Shown: positions 1 through 8,919 of the stretch, in pieces
Position numbering within the stretch: the stretch's first letter is position 1
Layout of the letters: each line of letters opens with the position of its first letter
NCBI RefSeq assembly: GCF_001999945.1
Contig: NZ_CP019650.1
Span: forward strand, 2,666,001 to 2,730,000
Reading direction: 5' to 3'
DNA: 64,000 nt
Source of the DNA: Microbulbifer agarilyticus
GTDB lineage: Bacteria > Pseudomonadota > Gammaproteobacteria > Pseudomonadales > Cellvibrionaceae
Program-made: the position numbers and the translations under genes
Notes under the pieces: model-generated
The model's input: the letters and a program-made list of their open reading frames with translations, nothing else
The model's database searches: none
Told to the model about the DNA's origin: nothing

Positions 1-1
1 G

Positions 2-502
2 CAGGCGCTGCGTGATGCACTGCCGGAAAACGGTATTTTTGTTACCGACTCCACCCAGCTCGCGTATAACACCAACCACGCTCTGCGCCTGTTCCAGCCA
101 CGCAGCCACATCACCTGCACCACTGGCTACGGCACCCTGGGCTTTGCCCTGCCCGCCGCAATCGGCGCTGCGCTGGCCAGCCCGCGTCCGGTGATCGGCT
201 TGATTGGTGACGGTGGCATCATGTTTACTCTGGGAGAACTGGCCGCCGCCGTTGAGCAGAAGCTGTCACTGCCGATACTGGTATGGAACAACAGTGGCTA
301 CGGCGAAATCCGCGATTTTATGGATGAGGCTGCGGTTGAACAGGAAGGCGTCAACCTGCACGCGCCGGACTTTGTCGGCCTCGCACGTTCCTTTGGCGCG
401 GAAGGCTGTCGCATCGATAGCCCGGAACAACTGAGCGAAGCGGTAGCCGATGCCTTTGCGCGCAAGGGACCGACGCTGATCGAGATTACTGCACCGTCCT
501 GA
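2..502 (+). CDS. Thiamine-diphosphate-dependent decarboxylase/synthase, C-terminal part (5' end outside window)
   Basis: The first complete codon is at base 2 and the frame stays open to the TGA at 500-502, giving the last 166 residues of a larger enzyme. The C-terminal ThDP-binding domain is clear: a GDGG motif followed about 26 residues later by WNNSGYGEI, the classic GDG...NN cofactor and Mg binding signature of the acetolactate synthase/benzoylformate decarboxylase superfamily. Such enzymes decarboxylate 2-oxo acids or make acetohydroxy acids. The aldehyde dehydrogenase 50 bases downstream suggests a decarboxylase whose aldehyde product is oxidised next. A 2-ketoarginine decarboxylase (AruI-like) followed by a guanidinobutyraldehyde dehydrogenase is one candidate pair; this is inference, since the substrate-binding part lies outside the window. 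Confidence 0.85.
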   Translation, partial: QALRDALPENGIFVTDSTQLAYNTNHALRLFQPRSHITCTTGYGTLGFALPAAIGAALASPRPVIGLIGDGGIMFTLGELAAAVEQKLSLPILVWNNSGYGEIRDFMDEAAVEQEGVNLHAPDFVGLARSFGAEGCRIDSPEQLSEAVADAFARKGPTLIEITAPS

Positions 503-552
503 CGGCGGGCACGCAGAAAAATTCAGGGATTTACTAGGACTGCGAACACAAC

Positions 553-1986
553 ATGACAGATCTGAAAGCATTACCGACTCAAAAACTCTACATCAATGGC
601 GAGTGGCGCGATTCAGAGGGTGGCAGCCTGCACCCGGTGATCAACCCGGCCACCGAAGAGACCCTGTGCGAAGTCATCCAGGGCTCCATGGAAGATGTGG
701 ACGACGCCGTAGCGGCAGCCAAAGCTGCGTTTAAAGAATGGCGCCACAGCCGCGCGGCCAAACGCCAGGCACTGATGCATGCCATTGCCGACGGCATGGA
801 AGCACGCAAGCAGGATCTGGTTGCCGCGGTTTCCGAGGCACTGGGTTGCCCGGCGCATATCGCCGAATGGCTGCACGTGGATGGTCCCATTTACTCCATG
901 CGCTATTACGCGGATCGCGCCGCGTTGATGGAGGAAACCGAAAAAGCCGCGCACTCAGTGGTAATGAAAGATCCCGTGGGTGTATGCGGGTTTATCACCC
1001 CGTGGAACTACCCCCTGCATCAGTTCGTGGGCAAGGTAGCCCCCGCGCTGGCCGCCGGCTGCGCCATGATCCAGAAGCCATCAGAGATGACGCCGCTGCA
1101 GGATTACGTGATGGCAGAAATCATCGACGCCGCGGGCGTGCCGGCCGGTGTATTCAACCTGGTGCCCGGTGCTGGCCCCATCGTGGGCGCGGCCTTGTCC
1201 AGCCACGTGGATATCGACATGGTCTCGTTTACCGGCTCCACCCGTGCCGGTATCGAAGTGGCGAAAAGTGCCGCGCCGACCGTGAAGCGTGTTACTCAGG
1301 AATTGGGCGGCAAATCGCCGTTCATCATCACTCCCGACGCCGACCTGGAGGCCGCGGTGCGCTGGGGCTGTGAGGATGTATTCATCAACACCGGGCAGAC
1401 CTGTACCGCATTGACCCGCATGCTGGTCCCCGCGGAACGCTATGAAGAAGCGGTTGCCATTGCCAAGCAGGTCGCGGAAGAAGTCGCGATCGGCACCGGC
1501 GAAAATGCCTTTATGGGCCCGCTGTCCTCTTCCCGCCAGCGAGAGATTGTGCGCGGCTATATCGACAAGGGCATCGCCGAAGGCGCCCGCCTGGTGACCG
1601 GAGGCAGCGAAGCACCGGAAGGTCTGGCGCAAGGCTTTTACGTGAAGCCCACCGTCTTTGCCGATGTGAACAACGACATGGCAATCGCCCGCGAAGAGAT
1701 CTTCGGCCCGGTGACCTGCATGATCCCGTACAAGGACATGGATGAAGCCATCGCCATCGCCAACGATTCCGAATACGGGCTCTCCAGCGGCGTATGGGCC
1801 AAGGACGCGGAAGCGGCAATGCCGGTGGTGCGACGCCTCGAAGCCGGCCTGTGCTTCGTCAACGGCGGCGAGTTCAACTACGACGCGCCATTTGGCGGTG
1901 TGAAGCGTTCCGGCAATGGCCGCGAATTTGGCAATGCCGGCCTGGACGAGTTTATTGAACTGAAATCCGTGCAGCTGCCCGCATAA
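553..1986 (+). CDS. NAD(P)-dependent aldehyde dehydrogenase
   Basis: A 477-residue soluble enzyme of the non-acylating aldehyde dehydrogenase family, of normal length. Visible catalytic elements are TPWNYP (oxyanion Asn152), QKPSE (Lys175, cofactor), ELGGKSP (general base Glu250) and GQTC (nucleophile Cys284). It resembles betaine-aldehyde or aminobutyraldehyde-type dehydrogenases but the substrate cannot be fixed. It follows the ThDP enzyme by 50 bases and is probably co-transcribed, so oxidation of the aldehyde made by that decarboxylase is the most likely role. The ribosome site is weak (AGGA about 13 bases upstream of the ATG). A strong hairpin lies just downstream at 2011-2042. Confidence 0.93.
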   Translation: MTDLKALPTQKLYINGEWRDSEGGSLHPVINPATEETLCEVIQGSMEDVDDAVAAAKAAFKEWRHSRAAKRQALMHAIADGMEARKQDLVAAVSEALGCPAHIAEWLHVDGPIYSMRYYADRAALMEETEKAAHSVVMKDPVGVCGFITPWNYPLHQFVGKVAPALAAGCAMIQKPSEMTPLQDYVMAEIIDAAGVPAGVFNLVPGAGPIVGAALSSHVDIDMVSFTGSTRAGIEVAKSAAPTVKRVTQELGGKSPFIITPDADLEAAVRWGCEDVFINTGQTCTALTRMLVPAERYEEAVAIAKQVAEEVAIGTGENAFMGPLSSSRQREIVRGYIDKGIAEGARLVTGGSEAPEGLAQGFYVKPTVFADVNNDMAIAREEIFGPVTCMIPYKDMDEAIAIANDSEYGLSSGVWAKDAEAAMPVVRRLEAGLCFVNGGEFNYDAPFGGVKRSGNGREFGNAGLDEFIELKSVQLPA

Positions 1987-2010
1987 AAATCTGCAGGCGC
2001 CCAGACAGTG

Positions 2011-2042
2011 GCGACGTGGTTGACGAGTCGCAATCACGTCGC
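2011..2042 (+). terminator. Long perfect hairpin after the aldehyde dehydrogenase gene
   Basis: A 12-bp stem (2011-2022 with 2031-2042, one G-T wobble) closes an 8-base loop, ACGAGTCG. The following bases TATCTTTG are only moderately T-rich, so it may be a weak intrinsic terminator or a structured RNA element rather than a classical terminator. It sits 25 bases after the stop codon of the preceding gene. Confidence 0.45.
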
Positions 2043-2062
2043 TATCTTTGCCCCCGAACATC

Positions 2063-2118
2063 AAGAGAGTGGCTGACGCCAACGCCAACCTGCCTACCGG
2101 GGCAAGGTGGTTTCTCTT
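2063..2118 (+). other. Possible structured leader upstream of the small ORF and kbl
   Basis: Nested complementary segments are visible: AAGAGA at 2063-2068 with TCTCTT at 2113-2118, and inside it CCAACCTGCC with GGCAAGGTGG (2085-2094 with 2101-2110, two mismatches) around the loop TACCGG. Together with the hairpin at 2011-2042 this makes the intergenic region unusually structured. It does not show the conserved cores of the glycine riboswitch or another class I recognise. It could be an RNA regulator or chance pairing. Confidence 0.25.
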
Positions 2119-2267
2119 CGCAGCAATGCACTTGTGCAGGGCTGTGTAGGGGATGGGGCTGTCGCTGGAACATTTAGGTTTCAGCACTGCAATCCAACCG
2201 GGATGCGATTTCTTTACTGACGAATCGCCGCTTCCGCCGTCAGCCCTCCAGAACTTTTGGAGGGAAC

Positions 2268-2483
2268 ATGTCCGAATTCAAGCTTACCAGTACCGACGTT
2301 ATCGAAATCCAGATTGCCTCCCAGCGCTGCCGCACTGCAGTCCGGGCGGTCAAACGCAGTGATCGACAACTGCTGTGGCAATTGCTGTTCGACACAACGG
2401 AAGAGGCGCTGGCCTTCGCTACCCATTGCCGCGCCAGCGAAACGCCCGTCACGGCCCACAAGGCCTGTGAACTGGCGGTATAA
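2268..2483 (+). CDS. Small hypothetical protein (71 aa)
   Basis: A 71-residue ORF preceded by a strong ribosome site (GGAGG ending 4-5 bases before the ATG), the main reason to believe it is translated. The product is mixed charged and hydrophobic with no signal peptide, no transmembrane segment and one cysteine pair too far apart to suggest a metal site. I do not recognise a family. It lies on the same strand upstream of kbl-tdh, separated by 211 bases that contain an imperfect hairpin (GGGGAG 2504-2509 with CTCCCC 2525-2530). Alternative frames over the same stretch lack a ribosome site. Confidence 0.5.
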   Translation: MSEFKLTSTDVIEIQIASQRCRTAVRAVKRSDRQLLWQLLFDTTEEALAFATHCRASETPVTAHKACELAV

Positions 2484-2694
2484 ACACGACTGAATACAGC
2501 GCTGGGGAGAATCGTCATCAATGACTCCCCGGCCTACACTTACGGCTATTCACGCGCGCCGATTTACCGCGGCTATTCACTCGCGAGTCACATGCGAGAT
2601 GTCCACGTGCGTGACGCTGCGGCCGTTAATTGGGAAGACCTCCCCGAAAAATAGCCCTACTGCCAAAAGCACAACAGGAGCCAATAACAACGTC

Positions 2695-3894
2695 ATGTCC
2701 AAGCCCGAGCAATTTTTCCAGCACCTGCGCGACGAACTGAAGCAGATTGAGGCCGACGGTCTCTACAAGCGCGAGCGCATCATCACCTCTCAGCAAAGCG
2801 CCGAGATTCAGGTAAACAATGACTCCCAGGTACTGAACTTCTGCGCCAACAACTATTTGGGGCTGGCCAATGACCCGCAGTTGATCCAGGCAGCCAAAGA
2901 AGGGCTCGACCAGTACGGCTTCGGCATGGCCTCCGTGCGCTTTATCTGCGGCACCCAGGACATCCACAAAGCGCTGGAGTCCCGCCTGTCTGAATTCCTG
3001 CAGACCGAAGACACCATCCTCTACACCTCCTGCTTCGATGCCAATGGCGGTTTGTTTGAAACAATACTCGGCCCGGACGATGCCATCATCTCCGACGCCC
3101 TGAACCACGCCTCCATTATCGACGGTGTGCGCCTATGCAAGGCCAAGCGCTTCCGCTACGCCAATAACGATCTGAACGATCTGGAAGAGCAGCTGAAAGC
3201 GGCCGACGCTGCTGGCGCCAAAACCAAGCTGATCGCCACCGATGGCGTCTTCTCCATGGACGGTGTAATCGCCGACCTGAAAGGCATCTGCGACCTGGCC
3301 GACAAATACAATGCCCTGGTGATGGTGGACGACTCCCACGCCGTCGGCTTCCTCGGCCAGCACGGCCGTGGCACCCATGAATACTGCGATGTTGTCGAAC
3401 GCGTCGACATCATTACCGGTACGCTCGGCAAGGCACTGGGCGGTGCGTCCGGTGGTTTCACTTCTGGCCGCAAAGAGATCATTGACCTGCTGCGCCAGCG
3501 CTCACGCCCTTACCTGTTCTCCAACTCCGTTGCCCCCGCCATCGTCACCGCATCCCTCAAGGTGCTGGACATGCTGGTGGAAGGTGGCGAGCTGCGGGAA
3601 AAGGTGCAGGCGAACTCCGAGTACTTCCGCAAGCGCATGAGCGAAGCCGGCTTCACCCTCGCCGGCGCCGACCACGCGATCATTCCAGTAATGATTGGCG
3701 ACGCCGCACTGGCCCAGAAAATGGCCGACAAGATGCTGGAGAAAGGCATCTATGTGGTGGGCTTCTTCTACCCGGTAGTCCCCAAAGGCCAGGCACGTAT
3801 CCGCACCCAGATGTCTGCCGCGCACACCCGCGAGCAACTGGACCGCTGCATCGATGCCTTTATCGAAGTCGGCAAAGAGCTGGAAATTATTTGA
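2695..3894 (+). CDS. kbl: Glycine C-acetyltransferase (2-amino-3-ketobutyrate CoA ligase)
   Basis: PLP enzyme that cleaves 2-amino-3-oxobutyrate with CoA to glycine and acetyl-CoA, the second step of threonine catabolism by threonine dehydrogenase. The start at 2695 gives 399 residues beginning MSKPEQFF, matching the usual ~398-residue family length; the frame is open further upstream to 2521 but that extension is not Kbl-like. The alpha-oxoamine synthase fold is clear, with VDDSHAVG (PLP-contacting Asp212-Ser-His) and [10 protein letters not shown] (Schiff-base Lys246). An AGGAG lies about 14 bases upstream, a somewhat long spacing. The tdh gene follows after 22 bases, so the two form an operon. 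Confidence 0.97.
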   Translation: MSKPEQFFQHLRDELKQIEADGLYKRERIITSQQSAEIQVNNDSQVLNFCANNYLGLANDPQLIQAAKEGLDQYGFGMASVRFICGTQDIHKALESRLSEFLQTEDTILYTSCFDANGGLFETILGPDDAIISDALNHASIIDGVRLCKAKRFRYANNDLNDLEEQLKAADAAGAKTKLIATDGVFSMDGVIADLKGICDLADKYNALVMVDDSHAVGFLGQHGRGTHEYCDVVERVDIITGTLGKALGGASGGFTSGRKEIIDLLRQRSRPYLFSNSVAPAIVTASLKVLDMLVEGGELREKVQANSEYFRKRMSEAGFTLAGADHAIIPVMIGDAALAQKMADKMLEKGIYVVGFFYPVVPKGQARIRTQMSAAHTREQLDRCIDAFIEVGKELEII

Positions 3895-3916
3895 GCTGGG
3901 AGTTTTGAGTCGAATT

Positions 3917-4942
3917 ATGAAAGCACTATCCAAGCTCAAGTCCGAACCCGGCATCTGGATGACCGATGTCGACGTGCCGGAACCGGGGCACAACGACCTG
4001 CTGATTAAAATCCGCAAGACCGCAATTTGCGGCACCGACATGCACATCTACAACTGGGACGAATGGTCGCAAAAAACCATTCCGGTACCCATGGTAGTGG
4101 GCCACGAATATGTGGGTGAAGTAGTCGGTATGGGGCAGGAAGTCGCCGGCTTTAACGTGGGCGACCGCGTTTCCGGCGAAGGCCACATTACCTGTGGCCA
4201 CTGCCGCAACTGTCGCGCCGGCCGACGCCACCTGTGCCGCAACACCTACGGTGTTGGCGTGGACCGTCAGGGCGCGTTTGCCGAATACTTGGTAATCCCT
4301 GCGCTGAATGCGTTCAAGATTCCCGACAATATTTCCGATGAACTGGCATCGATCTTCGACCCATTTGGCAACGCGGTACATACCGCACTGTCATTTGATC
4401 TGGTGGGCGAAGACGTACTGATCACCGGCGCCGGCCCGATCGGCATCATGGCCGCGGCGGTGGCCCGCCACGTGGGTGCCCGTCACGTGGTGGTGACCGA
4501 TATCAACGATTATCGCCTGGAGCTGGCGGCAAAGATGGGCGCAACCCGCACCGTCAACGTCAGCAAGGAAAACCTGCCGGATGTGATAAAAGACATCGGT
4601 ATGACCGAAGGATTCGACGTGGGCCTGGAAATGTCCGGCGTCGCCGTTGCCTTCCGCGATATGCTGTCGGCAATGAACCACGGCGGCAAGATTGCGATGC
4701 TGGGTATTCCCCCGGGCGAAATGGCCATCGACTGGAGCCAGGTGATTTTTAAAGGCCTGGTGTTAAAAGGTATTTATGGCCGGGAGATGTTCGAGACCTG
4801 GTACAAGATGGCGAGCCTGATTCAATCGGGACTCGACCTGTCACCCATCATTACCCACCAGTTTTCCGTGGATCAGTTCCAGCAGGGCTTTGACACCATG
4901 GGCTCCGGGGAGTCCGGTAAAGTCATTCTCAACTGGTCATAG
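3917..4942 (+). CDS. tdh: L-threonine 3-dehydrogenase
   Basis: Zinc-dependent NAD+ dehydrogenase that converts L-threonine to 2-amino-3-oxobutyrate, the substrate of the upstream Kbl. Starting at 3917 (GGGAG upstream) gives 341 residues, the same length as the E. coli enzyme; the frame extends to 3854 but that would overlap kbl. Catalytic zinc ligands are visible as ICGTD (Cys38) and GHEYVGE (His63, Glu64); the structural zinc site is Cys93, Cys96, Cys99 and Cys107. The NAD-binding GAGPIG motif follows in mid-protein. A strong hairpin terminator lies right after the stop. Confidence 0.97.
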   Translation: MKALSKLKSEPGIWMTDVDVPEPGHNDLLIKIRKTAICGTDMHIYNWDEWSQKTIPVPMVVGHEYVGEVVGMGQEVAGFNVGDRVSGEGHITCGHCRNCRAGRRHLCRNTYGVGVDRQGAFAEYLVIPALNAFKIPDNISDELASIFDPFGNAVHTALSFDLVGEDVLITGAGPIGIMAAAVARHVGARHVVVTDINDYRLELAAKMGATRTVNVSKENLPDVIKDIGMTEGFDVGLEMSGVAVAFRDMLSAMNHGGKIAMLGIPPGEMAIDWSQVIFKGLVLKGIYGREMFETWYKMASLIQSGLDLSPIITHQFSVDQFQQGFDTMGSGESGKVILNWS

Positions 4943-4957
4943 TCGCACGCGTGTTTT

Positions 4958-4980
4958 ACGGGAGAGGTATCCTCTCCCGT
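4958..4980. terminator. Hairpin between convergent tdh and mmsR
   Basis: A perfect 10-bp stem, ACGGGAGAGG with CCTCTCCCGT, closes a 3-base loop (TAT). It sits 15 bases after the tdh stop and about 45 bases before the end of the convergent regulator gene. The downstream T tract is weak on both strands, but the position and stem strength fit a terminator for tdh and possibly for both genes. Confidence 0.65.
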
Positions 4981-5026
4981 ATTACCCACCCATGCTAAAC
5001 CCATCGCAATTACCCTAATTAAGATA

Positions 5027-5953
5027 CTAACGATGAGCCGACTGCCGGTACGTTGTTGGTGAAAGGCCCGTCACTTTTTTGAAGGTCCGCGAGAAATACA
5101 GCGGGTCCTCAAAGCCCAGCTGAAACGAAATCTCACCAATGCTCAGCTCTGAGCTATCCAACAGAAAACAGGCATGCTCGACCTTCAGATGAGTGAAATG
5201 CTGAAGTGGCGCGTAGCCGGTCAGCTCTTTATATTTTCTCGCAAAATGGTATTTGGACAGGTTGCACACTGAAGCCAGCGTTTCCAGAGTGAGCGGCAAA
5301 TCAATATTGTCGAGCATATAGGTATGCACGACCTCATAATCGAAATTTTTCTGAACGCGTTCCCGCCTCTTTCGCAAGCGAGCCAGCAGTGTAAGAATCT
5401 GGCGTAACTGATTTGCTGCGTGAACAAAAGCGGTTTTGCCATAGCCGGTGCGCGCAATACTAAGTAGTGATTTAAAACTGGATTGCAATGCCGGGTCAGC
5501 AATACCTTTCAGCACCGAAGTTTCACTATTCAGGCCAACGTGTTGAAAGAAAACATCGGCTAAAGCACCACGGAAATGGCACCAGTAAATAGTCCAGGGG
5601 GCATCCCCGTCAGCGCTATATTGATGCGCCAACCCCGGTGGCAATATCAGCACATCACCGCGGCCAATCCCCCCATCGAATGCACCTGCACTCAGGTGAC
5701 CCGCGCCACTATCACAATACAACAACAGATAATCATCGTGGCTGGCGCGACGCATTGAATGTCCCTTCGCCGAAGGATAGTAACCCAATGCCGTGGGGTA
5801 GCACTCACGCGTGAGCGGGTTCTCGCTCAAGTGATCGAGAATAAATTTGGGGGCGAGATAGCGCAGTCCGCTACTGGGTAGGGGCCAGGAAGATGGTTCG
5901 CTCATAGGTATCCATTCTAAACCCGCCGGCGCAATTTCAGCAATATCGTCCAT
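5027..5953 (-). CDS. mmsR: AraC-family regulator of the valine (mms) operon
   Basis: A 308-residue AraC/XylS-type activator: an N-terminal cupin-like sensor domain (around GRGDVLILPPGLAHQY) and a C-terminal double helix-turn-helix, with the second HTH in the signature-like stretch GEISFQLGFEDPLYFSRTFK and GLSPTTYR at the end. It is divergent from mmsA. In Pseudomonas aeruginosa a regulator of the same family and length, MmsR, is divergent from mmsAB and activates them in response to 3-hydroxyisobutyrate, so orthology is inferred from family plus position. A second in-frame ATG at 5905 is an alternative start; neither has a strong ribosome site. Confidence 0.85.
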   Translation of the reverse strand: MDDIAEIAPAGLEWIPMSEPSSWPLPSSGLRYLAPKFILDHLSENPLTRECYPTALGYYPSAKGHSMRRASHDDYLLLYCDSGAGHLSAGAFDGGIGRGDVLILPPGLAHQYSADGDAPWTIYWCHFRGALADVFFQHVGLNSETSVLKGIADPALQSSFKSLLSIARTGYGKTAFVHAANQLRQILTLLARLRKRRERVQKNFDYEVVHTYMLDNIDLPLTLETLASVCNLSKYHFARKYKELTGYAPLQHFTHLKVEHACFLLDSSELSIGEISFQLGFEDPLYFSRTFKKVTGLSPTTYRQSAHR

Positions 5954-5992
5954 GCATGCCGCAATTTCGTCAATGGTAGCGAGGACTGATCA

Positions 5993-6007
5993 CAGTAAAG
6001 TTTACTG
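5993..6007. promoter_or_regulatory. Perfect palindrome in the mmsR-mmsA intergenic region
   Basis: CAGTAAA, a central G, then TTTACTG form a perfect 15-base dyad about 40 bases upstream of mmsR and 138 upstream of the chosen mmsA start. A partial repeat of one arm (CAGTAAAC) occurs near 6070. This could be an operator for the divergent pair, though AraC proteins more often bind direct repeats. Confidence 0.4.
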
Positions 6008-6144
6008 ATTAAGCGCAATCGTCCTTCCCAAGGCTTCCCGCTCAATCACAGGCACAATTGAAAGAACAGCAGTAAACCGTAATGCCTAGAGCGCAAAGCT
6101 GACGGATGGGAGAACACACTACCGACGCAACTAGGGCAGCAACC

Positions 6145-7635
6145 ATGACCACACAAGTACCGATGCTGATCAATGGCGAGTTCATTGAGAGTCAATCCTC
6201 AGACAAGCAAGATGTGATAAACCCGGCCACACAAGCGGTACTGGCCCATGTCCCCTTTTCCACCCCCGAGGAAATCGATCAGGCCGTTGCCGGAGCCAAA
6301 GCCGCTTTTCAGGAGTGGCGCAACACGCCCGTGCCAAAGCGCGCGCGCCTAATGCTCGAGTATCAGCACCTACTCAAGGCACATCAACGCGAAATTGCAG
6401 AGATTCTCGCTGAAGACAACGGCAAGAACCTCGAAGATGCCATGGGTGATGTGTGGCGCGGCATCGAGGTCGTGGAGCATGCATGCAATATTCCAACGCT
6501 ACTGATGGGCGAAACTGTCGAGAATGTCGCCTCAGGTGTGGATACCTATAGCCTGGTACAGCCACTGGGCGTCACCCTGGGTATCACCCCATTTAACTTT
6601 CCGGCAATGATTCCCCTGTGGATGTTCCCGATGGCGGTGGCCTGCGGCAACGCAATGATCCTGAAGCCCTCAGAGCAGGTCCCCCTGGCCACCGTGCGCC
6701 TTCTGGAACTGTTCCAGCAAGCCGGCGCGCCTGCAGGTATCGTACAGATGATTCACGGCGGCAAGGAACAGGTCGACCAGTTGATCAATCACCCAGATAT
6801 CGTGGCCTCCTCATTCGTAGGTTCCGTTCCGGTTGCCGAACATGTGTACCGCTCCACCACCAACCTCCTGAAGCGATCCCAATGTTTCGCCGGTGCGAAA
6901 AACCATATGGTGGTTATGCCGGATGCCGATAAAGAAACCGTTATGAATACCCTTGTCGGCTCCACCGTTGGTGCCGCCGGGCAGAGATGCATGGCCATCA
7001 GTGTGATTGTGTTTGTCGGCGATACGATCGAATGGGCTGGGGAGCTGGCAGATCGCCTGAAGCGCATACGTCCAGGCGTGTGGAATGACCCCGAAGCGGC
7101 CTTTGGCCCCCTTGTCAGCAAGACTGCGACACAGCGAGTAAAGGGACTGATTCAATCCGGGATCGACCAGGGAGCAACCTGTGTCATCGATGGTCGCGAT
7201 ATCAAAGTCGAGGGCTATCCCGACGGTAACTGGGTTGGTCCGACCCTGTTTACCGACGTCACCACAGACATGGATATTTACCGGGAAGAAATTTTCGGCC
7301 CCGTGGTTTGCTGTATCAATGCCGATGATCTCGATGACGCATTACGGATTGTGAACAACAGCCCCTATGGTAATGGCACCTCCATCTTTACTACCTCCGG
7401 GGTAAACGCGCGTCGCTACCAGCATGAGGTAGAAGTGGGTCAGGTGGGTGTAAATATTCCAATTCCAGTACCCCTGCCCTTCTTCTCATTCACCGGCTGG
7501 AAAAAATCGTTTATGGGCGATCTGCATGCCTATGGCAAACAAGCGGTGCGCTTCTACAGCGAGACCAAGACGGTAACCACCGCATGGAAGGAGACTCGAG
7601 TCTCTGCACCAAATATGAGTATCGCACTCAAGTAA
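6145..7635 (+). CDS. mmsA: Methylmalonate-semialdehyde dehydrogenase (CoA-acylating)
   Basis: Oxidises methylmalonate semialdehyde (and malonate semialdehyde) to propionyl-CoA (acetyl-CoA) with CoA and NAD+, the last step of valine breakdown. The start at 6145 gives 496 residues, the normal family length; an in-frame ATG at 6106 would add 13 residues unlike the family. The nucleophile is Cys282 (GQRCMAIS). The usual ELGG general-base motif of ordinary aldehyde dehydrogenases is replaced by GAKNH (residues 250-254), as expected for CoA-acylating members. TPFNFP carries the oxyanion Asn151. First gene of a five-gene operon divergent from mmsR. Confidence 0.96.
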   Translation: MTTQVPMLINGEFIESQSSDKQDVINPATQAVLAHVPFSTPEEIDQAVAGAKAAFQEWRNTPVPKRARLMLEYQHLLKAHQREIAEILAEDNGKNLEDAMGDVWRGIEVVEHACNIPTLLMGETVENVASGVDTYSLVQPLGVTLGITPFNFPAMIPLWMFPMAVACGNAMILKPSEQVPLATVRLLELFQQAGAPAGIVQMIHGGKEQVDQLINHPDIVASSFVGSVPVAEHVYRSTTNLLKRSQCFAGAKNHMVVMPDADKETVMNTLVGSTVGAAGQRCMAISVIVFVGDTIEWAGELADRLKRIRPGVWNDPEAAFGPLVSKTATQRVKGLIQSGIDQGATCVIDGRDIKVEGYPDGNWVGPTLFTDVTTDMDIYREEIFGPVVCCINADDLDDALRIVNNSPYGNGTSIFTTSGVNARRYQHEVEVGQVGVNIPIPVPLPFFSFTGWKKSFMGDLHAYGKQAVRFYSETKTVTTAWKETRVSAPNMSIALK

Positions 7636-7704
7636 ACCAACCTTTCGTCTAGCGTCGCGCGCAGGGACTCCCGCGCGCTTAACGCCGTGAGCAACGAGAC
7701 TCCC

Positions 7705-8865
7705 ATGAACTACGAACTCAATGAAGATCAGATTGCGTTCCAGGAAACTGCGCGCAAGTTTGCGGAAACCTCCATGGCACCACACGCGGCGAGGTGGGAC
7801 GCAGAACATATTTTTCCTACCGAATTATTTGTCGAAGCCGGCGCATTGGGATTCATGTCCCTCTATGTGCCGGAAGAGGATGGGGGCATTGGCCTGTGCC
7901 GACTGGATAGCACACTGGTAATTGAAGAGCTGGCAACGGGATGTACCTCCACCGCCGCCTATATCAGTATCCATAATATGGCACTGAACATGCTTGCCCG
8001 CTATGGCAGTGCCGCACTCAAGGCCTATTGGTGCGAGGCCCTCGCTTCCGGGCAACGGCTTGCGAGCTACTGCCTGACAGAGCCGGGCTCTGGGTCTGAT
8101 GCCGCATCCCTGTCCACTCGAGCCGACCGGGATGGGGATCAATACATTATCAATGGCAGCAAGTGCTTTATTTCCGGCGCAGGTGACACCGACCTGCTAA
8201 TCACCATGGTACGCACCGGTGAACCGGGTCCCCGCGGCATCACCTGTGTAGCCATTCCCGCCGACACTGCCGGGATTCACTACGGCAAAGCCGAAGAAAA
8301 AATGGGCTGGAACAGCCAGCCTACCCGAACCGTCACGTTCGAAAACGTAAAAGTGCCGGTTGAAAACCGGCTCGCCGAGGAGGGACAGGGATTCAAACTG
8401 GCAATGGAAGCCCTCGATGGAGGTCGAATTAATATCGCAGCCTGTTCGGTAGGCGCAGCCAGAGCTTCTGTGGAACTCTCCAGCGCCTACGTGCAAGAGC
8501 GCAAACAGTTCGATCGCCCTGTCGCTGACTTCCAGAACACGCAATTCAAGCTTGCCGACATGGCCACCCAGCTGGTTGCGTCACGGCAAATGATCCGACT
8601 GGCCGCCGCCAAGCTGGACCAGGGCTCACCCGATCGCGCGAGCTTTTGTGCGATGGCCAAGCGGTTTGCAACCGATACCTGTTTCTCCATTTGTGATGAA
8701 GCGATCCAACTCCACGGTGGCTACGGCTACATCCGCGAGTACCCGATCGAGCGCTACTTTCGGGATACACGAGTACACAGGATTCTTGAAGGCACTAACG
8801 AGATCATGCGCTTGGTCATTGCGCGACAACTGTTATCCGAGCGACGCGGTACCTTGATTGAATAG
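7705..8865 (+). CDS. Isobutyryl-CoA dehydrogenase (acyl-CoA dehydrogenase, ACAD8 type)
   Basis: FAD-dependent acyl-CoA dehydrogenase, about 386 residues, that should convert isobutyryl-CoA to methacrylyl-CoA in valine catabolism. FAD/substrate motif YCLTEPGSGSDA, HGGYGYIREYPIER near the C terminus, and the catalytic Glu in LEGTNEIMR (about residue 362) are all present. The choice of isobutyryl-CoA over other short acyl-CoAs rests mainly on operon context. Start is ambiguous between a GTG at 7687 and the ATG at 7705; the ATG gives the usual N terminus (MNYELNEDQ). It follows mmsA by about 70 bases. Confidence 0.93.
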   Translation: MNYELNEDQIAFQETARKFAETSMAPHAARWDAEHIFPTELFVEAGALGFMSLYVPEEDGGIGLCRLDSTLVIEELATGCTSTAAYISIHNMALNMLARYGSAALKAYWCEALASGQRLASYCLTEPGSGSDAASLSTRADRDGDQYIINGSKCFISGAGDTDLLITMVRTGEPGPRGITCVAIPADTAGIHYGKAEEKMGWNSQPTRTVTFENVKVPVENRLAEEGQGFKLAMEALDGGRINIAACSVGAARASVELSSAYVQERKQFDRPVADFQNTQFKLADMATQLVASRQMIRLAAAKLDQGSPDRASFCAMAKRFATDTCFSICDEAIQLHGGYGYIREYPIERYFRDTRVHRILEGTNEIMRLVIARQLLSERRGTLIE

Positions 8866-8919
8866 CCTCTGCGAATGTTTTACCGCTCACAGGAAAGCAA
8901 ACGAGTAAATAGGGAATAC

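Noticed and set aside
2063..2118. Glycine riboswitch ahead of kbl-tdh
   Set aside because: The position would be attractive, but the conserved glycine-aptamer core was not found; only generic stems are visible.
1081..2187. 368-residue minus-strand ORF across the aldehyde dehydrogenase
   Set aside because: It is the antisense shadow of a clearly real gene in high-GC codon usage; the translation has the His/Arg/Ala-rich look of such shadows.
2521..2694. N-terminal extension of Kbl by 58 residues from an ATG at 2521
   Set aside because: The extension is unlike the Kbl family, and the ATG lies inside a hairpin; the start at 2695 gives the normal family length.
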